From contig JBLNEO010000188.1 of NCBI GenBank assembly GCA_050262775.1, forward strand, positions 1-12,770: a stretch of DNA of 12,770 bases, in the 5' to 3' direction. The notes beneath the pieces are model-generated. The model ran no database searches. It was not told the DNA's origin and saw only the letters and a program-made list of their open reading frames with translations. Positions 1 to 6,591 of this stretch are shown piece by piece. This DNA is from DATHTC01 sp050262775. GTDB taxonomy: Bacteria > Actinomycetota > Thermoleophilia > Gaiellales > Gaiellaceae. The first letter of the stretch is position 1, and each line of letters opens with the position of its first letter. A program made the position numbers and the translations under genes.

Positions 1-634
1 GCGGGTCTCCCTCGGACTCCAGGTCCGCGAGCGACCGCCTGAGGCCGGAGCCGACCCGCGCCGCCGCATCGGGAACGACCACCCGGCGGTCGCGCCGCGC
101 ACGCCGACTGCGGACGAAGACCGCCGCCGGCGCGAGCAGGAGCAGTGCGGCCGCCGAGCCGACGACGAGCCACGTCAGCGCGGTCGAGGTCGCGTGTCCC
201 GCCGGCGCGGAACTGCTCGCGTGACCGCGCGGCACGGCGTTCGCGGACGTGCCGCCGGGCGGTGTCGTTGTCGTCGCATTGGGAACGAGGAACGGCAGGA
301 CGAGGAGCAGGAACACGCCGATCGCTCCACCGACGAGCGCAGCGGCCTTGCCGGCCGACAGCGCCGCCCCGAGCTCCTCGAGGTCGTTCGCTTCGAGCCG
401 TCGCCTCCGACGCCGGCGGTGTTCCACCGAGGGCGTCCCGACCCAGACGAGGAGCAGCGACCCGATGACGAGCGCACCCCCGGCAGCCGCGAGCGCGCTG
501 ACGACGCCGACCGGGACGTCCTGACGGCCGCCGGCGTGCCATGGTGACCCGCCGCTGGCAAGCGCCACGAGCGACACCAGCAGGAGCCCCACCGCGGTGG
601 CGGCGATCGCTCGCGCGTCGCTCGGCGGCCTCAC
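1..634 (-). CDS. DUF4129-like multi-pass membrane protein (C-terminus beyond left edge)
   Basis: Translated by hand from the minus strand; the frame has no stop down to position 2, so the C-terminus lies outside the window and about 211 residues are visible. Four hydrophobic segments are seen: residues ~9-26, ~44-65, ~95-117 and ~152-174. A basic stretch of seven arginines (~73-79) follows segment 2, and a Thr/Pro/Gly/Ala-rich loop (~118-150) precedes segment 4. After segment 4 comes a basic cytoplasmic stretch and then GSGLRRSLADLESEGDP, which resembles the start of the DUF4129 domain. In actinobacteria such proteins often sit in MoxR ATPase / DUF58 / transglutaminase loci, but that side is not visible here. 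The start is uncertain. GTG at 634 begins MRPPSDARAIA directly before segment 1 but has no clear ribosome site. GTG at 736 has an AGGA six bases upstream but adds a proline-rich segment with lower third-position GC. Role unknown; it is divergent from the operon and need not be related to it. Confidence 0.7.
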   Translation of the reverse strand, partial: MRPPSDARAIAATAVGLLLVSLVALASGGSPWHAGGRQDVPVGVVSALAAAGGALVIGSLLLVWVGTPSVEHRRRRRRRLEANDLEELGAALSAGKAAALVGGAIGVFLLLVLPFLVPNATTTTPPGGTSANAVPRGHASSSAPAGHATSTALTWLVVGSAAALLLLAPAAVFVRSRRARRDRRVVVPDAAARVGSGLRRSLADLESEGDP

Positions 635-898
635 CAGCACGGCGAGATCATTGTCGATTCGCCGTGCGGCGAGGATCAGGTGCGGACGTGCGTTGACTGG
701 CGGCGGGACCGGGCGAGCGGATGATGGCGCCGCCACGAACGATCCTCGCGCTCCTCTCAGGCGTCGAATGCACCGAGAGGAAGAGGCGCCGCGATCCGCT
801 GGCCCCGCCAGGACGGACGGTGGCAGAGGGCGACGATCGCGCAGGTTGACGCCTGTCGTCGTGGCCGTCAGAGTCGCCGTGCCGCCACTGGGGGAGGT
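635..898. other. Divergent intergenic region
   Basis: This is the only substantial non-coding stretch in the window. It separates the minus-strand membrane protein gene from the plus-strand operon and must carry the promoters of both unless the operon is read from elsewhere. Positions ~640-700 are less GC-rich than the flanking genes. If the membrane protein starts at GTG 736 rather than 634, the region shrinks to 737-898. I see no convincing inverted repeat, operator or riboswitch in it. The one promoter-like sequence is listed separately. Confidence 0.55.
846..874 (+). promoter_or_regulatory. Possible sigma-70-type promoter for the four-gene operon
   Basis: TTGACG (846-851) matches the -35 consensus in five or six positions. 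A 17-base spacer leads to CAGAGT (869-874), which matches only three positions of TATAAT and lacks the usual first T. Transcription would begin near 880, giving an untranslated leader of about 20 bases before the ATG at 899. Position and spacing fit, but the -10 element is poor, so this is a weak candidate. Confidence 0.25.
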
Positions 899-901
899 AT
901 G
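891..901 (+). promoter_or_regulatory. Unusually close ribosome binding site at the first operon gene
   Basis: GGGGAGG (891-897) is a strong Shine-Dalgarno sequence but is followed by only one base before the ATG at 899. No other ATG, GTG or TTG lies at the normal 5-9 base distance, and there is no upstream in-frame start between this site and the promoter candidate. The encoded N-terminus, with GPVLRRLTRTSVSVWV soon after the start, fits the usual beginning of PhoD-like proteins, so the ATG is kept. Initiation may be inefficient, or the true site may use a different pairing register. Confidence 0.45.
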
Positions 902-3163
902 CCGCTCGACTCCGTCCCACTCGACCTCGGGTCGCTTCCGCGCATCGTGTGCGGCCCGGTGTTGCGCCGCTTGACGCGGACGTCCGTGAGCGTGTGGGTC
1001 GCGTGCCTCGAGCCTGACCCGATCACGTTGACCGTTCGCCGCCGCGGGCCAGGCGGTCCACCTGCGACGTCCGTGACGGTAACGCCGACACGGGTCGGCG
1101 CGAACCTGTGGATGACGGTTCTCACGGCGGGGGCGCCCGGCGGGACGTTCGAGGCAGGACGGATCTACGAGTACGAGCTGACCGCGGCGTGGGCGGCGGC
1201 ACGTCCCGTCCCGTGGGGCGACCTGTCGCTACCGAACGCGACGCTGCCGACGTTCCTTGCTCCGCCGACGAACGCGGCCGAGCTCGTCGTCTACCACACG
1301 TCGTGCCGGAAGCCGCACGGCGGCGGGCGCGACGGGCTGTCGCTCGCCCTCACGGACGTGGCGACGCGCTTCGCTTCTGCGCCGGCGCCCCAGCCGCATC
1401 TGCTCGTCATGTCGGGCGACCAGATCTATGCGGACGAGGTCGGTCATCCGCTGATGCCGCGCGTGCTGCGGGTTGCGAAGGATCTGATCGGCGTGGACGA
1501 GGCGAACGTGTTCGGTGCGCCGCCGCCGATCGGCGGTCGCGGGCCCGGCACGCGCGCGCTCGGCTACACGGGCGCGACGGCGAATCACCTGTGGAGCTAC
1601 GGCGAGTTCATGGCGATGTACCTGCTCGCGTGGTCGCCCGTGCTGTGGCCGGCGGCGTTGCTCGAGTTCCCGACGAACCCGCCGCTCGTCCCCGACGTCG
1701 ACCCGAACGTCAGCGAGGAGTCGTGGGACGAGGACCGCGGGAACGTCGAGCTGTTCCAGGCGGTCGTGCCCCAGGTGCGCCGGGTACTGGCGAACGTGCC
1801 GTCGCTCATGATCTTCGACGACCACGAGATCACCGACGACTGGAACATCGACCTGCCGTGGGTGAACACGGTCTACGCCTCGACGAACAAGGCGGGGCGG
1901 CGCGCGGTCACGAACGGGCTGCTCGCCTACCTCCTCTGCCAGCACTGGGGAAACCGGCCGGCGGCGTTCACGACGGCGGGCTCGCCGGAGCAGCGGGCGC
2001 TCGCAGCGGTCTCGAGCGCTGTCTCGGCGGCGACGCCGCGGAGCGCGGCGGAGACGTGCGCGCCGCTGCTCGGCCTTCCGGCAGACAAGCTTCCGACGGC
2101 GCCCCCGTCGCAGGTCCTGCGCGACCTCGGCGCGGCGGGTGCGATCCGGTACGACCACGCGCTCGGCCCGGACGACGGGTGGCCGGTGCGGATCGTGCTG
2201 ATGGACGAACGGACGGTGCGCGAGTACCCGCGGGCAGACAGCCGCGGCGCCCGCATCTCACGGTCCGCCCTCGACGTGCAGCTCCCGCCGCCTCCGACGC
2301 CGCCGGTGCCGTTCACGATCCTCGTCGCGGCCGCGCCGGTGCTCGGCAGCGACCTCGTCGAGAACGTTCTGCAGCCACTGTTCCAGCTGATCCGGCCGGA
2401 CACCGGCGCCCGCTTTGCCGACTACGAGTCGTGGTCGGGCGTGACCGCGAACCACCAAGACCTGCTCGCGCGGATCGCCGTGCACCATCCGGCGGTGCTG
2501 CTCTCGGGCGAGGTTCACTACGGCTTCACCTCGCAGCTGACACGCACGGAGGGCGGGGTCACGACGCGCGCGGCGCAGCTGACCGCGTCGGCCTCGAAGA
2601 ACCTCGAGGCGAAGAACACCGCGATCAGCATGTTCAGCGAGCTCGCCATGCGCCTCGGGCTCGAGCGCAGCCGCGAGACCTCCGGGTTCGCGCAGCTGTC
2701 GAACGCCGACAAGACGAAGCTCCTCTCGGCGCCTGCGGCCGGCTCGACGCTCGCCTGGGACGATGCCCGCGACGTGCTGCTCGGCCGGGTCGCGCGGGAC
2801 GGCGTCTCGGCGCCGGCGGCGATGCCGACACCGGTCGCGGAGGCGTACGGGCTCGCGGCGCCCGGCTGGACGTACACGGTCGAGCCGGTCGACGACCCCA
2901 TGCACGACTACGCCGCGCAGCCGGTCGACGAGCCGTGGCCGGGGTGGGATCCCGCCAAGTCGCTGAGGATGACGGAGGCGCTGCAGGACGCCGACCTCGA
3001 GCGCCTCGCGCGGATGTTCGTCGGGCTCGGGCAGTTCGCGGTGATCTCGTTCAGGCTCGCCGGCTCCTCGCTGACGGTGATCCAGGAGCTGCGCTGCCCG
3101 GTCGGCAGTGTCGAGCCGAGCGCCGAGCGCCACGTGCTCCGCTCCGAGGTCGTGCTGACGTGA
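899..3163 (+). CDS. PhoD-like metallophosphatase, cytoplasmic type
   Basis: A 754-residue member of the PhoD-like branch of the metallophosphatase superfamily, expected to hydrolyse phosphomonoesters or phosphodiesters with a di-metal centre; the substrate here is unknown. Residues ~15-120 form a beta-rich N-terminal domain typical of PhoD proteins. The catalytic domain then shows TSCRKPHG (134-141), SGDQIYAD (172-179), FDDHEITDDW (306-315) and SGEVHYGF (536-543), which are the expected metal-ligand motifs in order. The third has Glu where GDVH is common. Long insertions lie at ~190-290 and ~345-420, and a ~200-residue tail follows the last motif, making it longer than classical secreted PhoD. 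There is no Tat or Sec signal, unlike Bacillus PhoD, so it should act in the cytoplasm. The stop codon overlaps the next gene's GTG, so it leads a coupled operon with three large proteins of unknown role, and its job is probably tied to them. Phosphate-starvation control is not indicated: no Pho box was recognised. Confidence 0.88.
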   Translation: MPLDSVPLDLGSLPRIVCGPVLRRLTRTSVSVWVACLEPDPITLTVRRRGPGGPPATSVTVTPTRVGANLWMTVLTAGAPGGTFEAGRIYEYELTAAWAAARPVPWGDLSLPNATLPTFLAPPTNAAELVVYHTSCRKPHGGGRDGLSLALTDVATRFASAPAPQPHLLVMSGDQIYADEVGHPLMPRVLRVAKDLIGVDEANVFGAPPPIGGRGPGTRALGYTGATANHLWSYGEFMAMYLLAWSPVLWPAALLEFPTNPPLVPDVDPNVSEESWDEDRGNVELFQAVVPQVRRVLANVPSLMIFDDHEITDDWNIDLPWVNTVYASTNKAGRRAVTNGLLAYLLCQHWGNRPAAFTTAGSPEQRALAAVSSAVSAATPRSAAETCAPLLGLPADKLPTAPPSQVLRDLGAAGAIRYDHALGPDDGWPVRIVLMDERTVREYPRADSRGARISRSALDVQLPPPPTPPVPFTILVAAAPVLGSDLVENVLQPLFQLIRPDTGARFADYESWSGVTANHQDLLARIAVHHPAVLLSGEVHYGFTSQLTRTEGGVTTRAAQLTASASKNLEAKNTAISMFSELAMRLGLERSRETSGFAQLSNADKTKLLSAPAAGSTLAWDDARDVLLGRVARDGVSAPAAMPTPVAEAYGLAAPGWTYTVEPVDDPMHDYAAQPVDEPWPGWDPAKSLRMTEALQDADLERLARMFVGLGQFAVISFRLAGSSLTVIQELRCPVGSVEPSAERHVLRSEVVLT
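3146..3163 (+). promoter_or_regulatory. GTGA stop/start overlap with GAGG ribosome site
   Basis: GTG at 3160-3162 overlaps the TGA at 3161-3163 of the phosphatase gene. GAGG at 3146-3149 lies 10 bases upstream of the GTG. A second GTG at 3164 is in another frame that stays open only to 3349, so 3160 is the start. The overlap implies re-initiation by the ribosome that finishes the phosphatase. Confidence 0.7.
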
Positions 3164-6100
3164 GTGAGTTCCCGCCGCCCGTCCCGGTGTTCGGGCCGAT
3201 CACGTTCAACACGCGCGAGGCGCTCCGCGAGGCGAAGGGTGGCCTCATCAAGTCGGCGCCGTACCTTGCGGCGGGGATCGCGATCGCGAACGCCGACGAG
3301 ATCCTCGAGATCGTCGAAGACCTGCTCGCCGACGCCCTGCGCACGCTGACGGTGACGAGCCAGCAGGAGCTCTGCAGTGCGCTGCGCGCGTGGGGACGCG
3401 ACCTCGAGCACCTCGCCGAGGTGATGCTCTCGCCGGTTGCCGACGCCGGCGCCGACGTCGTGCAGATGCTCGTGATCGAGGTGCTGCGGATCAAGTTCGC
3501 GCGGCTTGCCTCGATGCTGAGCCTCGCCGGCGCGATCGTCGACAACCCGCACGTGGGCGCGCACTTCGACTTCGAGAAGCTGCGCGACTTCATGCTCGCG
3601 ACGCCCGACCTCGTCGACGAGAGCTTCTGGGACGAGCTGTTCGGCGCCGGCGACGAGAGCAGCCGGATGCTCGCGCTGTTGGTGGCGACGCTGATCGTCG
3701 CGCCGGAGACCCTCGCCGCGCTCAATACCGGCGACCTGACGATCGCCCCGCTGGAGTCGCCGCCGACGGCGACGACCGGGTCACCGCAGTGGAGGGCGCT
3801 GCGCGAGCGCAGCTCCGGCTGGATCCCGATCACGCTGCCGTTGACCATCGACGACGAGGGCGGGCTCGGCGTCGCGGACGGCCCCGACCTCCGCGGCGGG
3901 TTCGACCCCGAGCTCGCGCTCAGCGTGCTGATCCGGTCGCAGCGCCGGCCGTCCGGCGGACGCACCGTCACCGACTTCGAGACGTGGGTGCACCCGAGCG
4001 TCGACGCCGAGCGCTACGAGGTGCGCACCTCGAGCAACTACCTCGCCCGGGTCGAGCCGGGCGTGCGGCTCGGGCTCGGCTACGACGGCAGCAACGGAAC
4101 GTGGAACGCCGCGATCGCGCCGCGTCCTGGCTCGCCGGTGCCGGTGACGACGAACGAGGCGACGGTGCGGATCGCGCGCGACACGACGGGCGACGAGCCC
4201 GACATCGTGTTCGGGCCGCCGTACGACACGCGCGTCGTCGCGCGCGACGTCAGCGCCGAGCTGCATCTCCGCGAGCTGGGCGAGCCGAGCGTGGAGGCGA
4301 TCGCCACGATCGAAGGGCTCGGCCTGGTGATCACCAATCGCTGGTTCCGCTCGCTCGGGGAGAAGGGGTCGCGGCTGCGCGAGGGACTGCGGTTCAACGC
4401 CGACCTCGAGGCACGGCTGACCGAGGGTGCCGGCTTCAGCTTCTCGGCCGATGGCGCGCTGGCCGCGCGCATCCACATCGACCGGACGTTCCAGCTGAGC
4501 GTGCTGAAGCTGACGGTGCACTCGATCCTGGTCAACGTCCCGATCCACGCGACCCAGGACCAGTTCGACATCCGCGTCGAGGTGCGGCCGCACTGGTCGG
4601 CGCAGGTCGCCTTCTTCACGCTCGTCGTCGACGGCGCCGGCGGCTGGCTCGGCTGGTGGGCCGACGAGCCCGGCGGCGACAAGGACTGCGGCGGGCTGCT
4701 GCCGCCGACCGGGATCGGCGCCGTCGTCGACTTCCCGGCGTTCAGCGGCGGCGGCTTCCTCGAGTACGGGGAGCGCCCGAACCCGAACGACCGCTACGCC
4801 GGCGTGCTCACCCTGCGGTTCGGATCGGTGAAGGGACTGTCGCGGTTCACGGCGACCGCGTTCGGCCTCCACGAGCTGACCGGTGTCCCCGGCGACGTCG
4901 ACCGCGGCCGCTCGTTCGTGCTCGTGGTCGGCACCTCGTTCCGCCCGGGGATCCCGATCGGCTACGGGATCAGGATCATCGGCATCGGCGGCATCATCGG
5001 CGTCGACCGCCGGGCCGACACCGACGCGCTGCGCGAGCGGCTGACCTCGGGCGCCGTCGGCAACATCCTCTTCGCCGAGGACCCCGTCCGGAACGCGCCG
5101 ATCCTGCTCGGCGACCTCGCCGCGCTGTTCCCGGTCAAGCCCGGCTACCACGTCCTCGGCCTGACGGTGCAGCTCGGGTGGCTCGCCCTGGACGACGAGT
5201 ACCTGGTGCGGCTCGCGATCGGGGTGATCGTCGAGCTCGACAGCTCCGAGAACCCGACCAAGGCGATCCTCCTCGGCTCGCTGAACATCAGCGTCCCCGG
5301 GCACGAGGGATTCCTCGACGTGAAGGTCGACGCGATCGGCGTGCTCGACTTCCAGCGGCACACGCTCGAGATCGACGCGACGATCCGGCGCGGCGTCGTG
5401 ATGGGCCTCTTCAAGATCAGCGGCGACGGCGGCGTCCGCTCGAGCTGGGGCGACACGCCGTACCTGATGGCGACGCTGGGCGGGTTCCACCCGAAGTTCC
5501 ATCCCGAGCCGGCGGTCTTCCCGAAGCTCAACCGCATCGTCATCACCGTCGACAAGTCCCATCTGCCGGACGCGGTCGAGCTCAGCGCGTCCGGCTACAT
5601 GGCGGTGACCTCGAACACGATCCAGTTCGGCGCGACCTTCACCGCCTCGATCAAGTCCGGCAACTGGAAGATCGAGGGCTCCATCGGCGGCGACGCGCTG
5701 ATCCGCCAGCCGTTCGCGTTCGACGTGGAGATCCGGGGCGGCGTGCACGTGAAGTACCGCGGGCACAACCTGATCGGCGTCAGCTTCAAGGGCGGCCTCG
5801 CGGGGCCGGACCCGCTCGTCCTTCGGGGCGAGGTGTGCATCTCGTTGCTCCTGTTCGACGCCTGCTGGCGCGACAGCTACGAGCTCGGTGGAGACGACAT
5901 CTCCGGCCCGGTGATCACGAGCCTCGTGCCCGTCCTCGCCGACGAGATGACGCGCGCGTCGAACCTCACCGTGAGCGCGGACGACGACAGGCTCGTGCTG
6001 CTGCGCCACGACGAGGAGCCGCCGCCGCGGCCGGTGCTGAGCCCGCTCGGCGTCGTGACCTGGAGCCAGAGCCGGATGCCGCTCGGGCTCGAGATCGACA

Positions 6101-6591
6101 CGTTCGAGGACGGCAAGCTCGCCAAGTCTCAGCGTGTCGAGGTGCACGCATCCGTTCCGACCGACGCGTTCCTCGACTGGTTCAGCCCCGGGACGTTCGT
6201 CGAGCTCGAGGAGTCGGAGGAGCTGGCGCTGCCGGCCTTCGAGCGCCAGCAGGCCGGCGTGACCGTCAGGCCGCCGGTGGATCCGCGGGCGACCCCGACG
6301 ACGGTGCCCGTGAGCTACGAGGAGATCAGGTTGCCGTCCCCCATCCGGCACATCGTCGACGGACTCCTGATCCCGGGGCACGTGCTCGAGCGGATGGAAG
6401 CGAAGGACGCACCGCCGTCGATCCGTCCCGGCCCCACCCGCTTCACCGTCGACGAGGAGGCGTTCACCGTCGAGACCGCGACCGGGACCGTCGTGCTCGC
6501 CGGCGAGGTCGCAGCACACGTCGCCGGCCGCGCCACGTCCGCCGCCAAGCAGCACGTGGCCGACCGGCTCGTGGCGGTGGTGTCGGGATGA
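3160..6591 (+). CDS. Large beta-rich protein with DUF6603-like core
   Basis: This 1143-residue protein has no assigned function. Residues ~20-200 are mainly helical and leucine-rich, without a clear membrane helix. A long beta-rich region follows. Its core, ~515-910, carries motifs I recall from the DUF6603 family: PPTGIG (515-520) then GGGFLEY, a glycine/isoleucine stretch including GIGGIIGVD (608-616), ILFAEDPVRNAP (636-647), GGFHPKFHPEP (774-784) and SGYMAVTSNTIQFGA (811-825). Alternating hydrophobic residues and many glycines suggest repeated beta-hairpins or an extended beta scaffold. After ~910 there is a separate C-terminal part with LSPLGVVTWSQ and ALPAFERQQAGV, segments I also associate with this family. 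No catalytic motif or signal peptide is visible. Its overlaps with both neighbours suggest a fixed stoichiometric or structural partnership. DUF6603 is assigned from memory of motifs, not by a search; a structural role is inference. Confidence 0.85.
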   Translation: MSEFPPPVPVFGPITFNTREALREAKGGLIKSAPYLAAGIAIANADEILEIVEDLLADALRTLTVTSQQELCSALRAWGRDLEHLAEVMLSPVADAGADVVQMLVIEVLRIKFARLASMLSLAGAIVDNPHVGAHFDFEKLRDFMLATPDLVDESFWDELFGAGDESSRMLALLVATLIVAPETLAALNTGDLTIAPLESPPTATTGSPQWRALRERSSGWIPITLPLTIDDEGGLGVADGPDLRGGFDPELALSVLIRSQRRPSGGRTVTDFETWVHPSVDAERYEVRTSSNYLARVEPGVRLGLGYDGSNGTWNAAIAPRPGSPVPVTTNEATVRIARDTTGDEPDIVFGPPYDTRVVARDVSAELHLRELGEPSVEAIATIEGLGLVITNRWFRSLGEKGSRLREGLRFNADLEARLTEGAGFSFSADGALAARIHIDRTFQLSVLKLTVHSILVNVPIHATQDQFDIRVEVRPHWSAQVAFFTLVVDGAGGWLGWWADEPGGDKDCGGLLPPTGIGAVVDFPAFSGGGFLEYGERPNPNDRYAGVLTLRFGSVKGLSRFTATAFGLHELTGVPGDVDRGRSFVLVVGTSFRPGIPIGYGIRIIGIGGIIGVDRRADTDALRERLTSGAVGNILFAEDPVRNAPILLGDLAALFPVKPGYHVLGLTVQLGWLALDDEYLVRLAIGVIVELDSSENPTKAILLGSLNISVPGHEGFLDVKVDAIGVLDFQRHTLEIDATIRRGVVMGLFKISGDGGVRSSWGDTPYLMATLGGFHPKFHPEPAVFPKLNRIVITVDKSHLPDAVELSASGYMAVTSNTIQFGATFTASIKSGNWKIEGSIGGDALIRQPFAFDVEIRGGVHVKYRGHNLIGVSFKGGLAGPDPLVLRGEVCISLLLFDACWRDSYELGGDDISGPVITSLVPVLADEMTRASNLTVSADDDRLVLLRHDEEPPPRPVLSPLGVVTWSQSRMPLGLEIDTFEDGKLAKSQRVEVHASVPTDAFLDWFSPGTFVELEESEELALPAFERQQAGVTVRPPVDPRATPTTVPVSYEEIRLPSPIRHIVDGLLIPGHVLERMEAKDAPPSIRPGPTRFTVDEEAFTVETATGTVVLAGEVAAHVAGRATSAAKQHVADRLVAVVSG
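6576..6591 (+). promoter_or_regulatory. ATGA stop/start overlap
   Basis: ATG at 6588-6590 shares four bases with the TGA stop (6589-6591) of the DUF6603-like gene. The only ribosome-site-like sequence is a weak GGTGG at 6576-6580, seven bases upstream, so initiation probably depends on translation of the upstream gene. Confidence 0.65.

Noticed and set aside
145..561. Several overlapping short open frames on both strands (145-468, 194-547, 249-524 plus; 175-561 minus)
   Set aside because: They are arginine/serine/proline-rich shadows of the minus-strand membrane protein, whose own frame gives four clear hydrophobic segments and a DUF4129-like start.
597..974. Plus-strand open frame running into the start of the phosphatase gene
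   Set aside because: Arginine/alanine-rich with no motif, no ribosome site, and overlapping both the intergenic region and the PhoD-like N-terminus.
1108..3159. Apparent 680-codon N-terminal extension of gene 2 through the phosphatase gene
   Set aside because: The frame is open by chance, and its translation is arginine/alanine noise overlapping a clear PhoD-like protein. The real product starts at GTG 3160.
3390..6587. Apparent long N-terminal extension of gene 3 through gene 2
   Set aside because: Same GC effect: the sequence before 6588 is arginine-rich noise, and protein-like sequence begins exactly at the ATG in the ATGA overlap.
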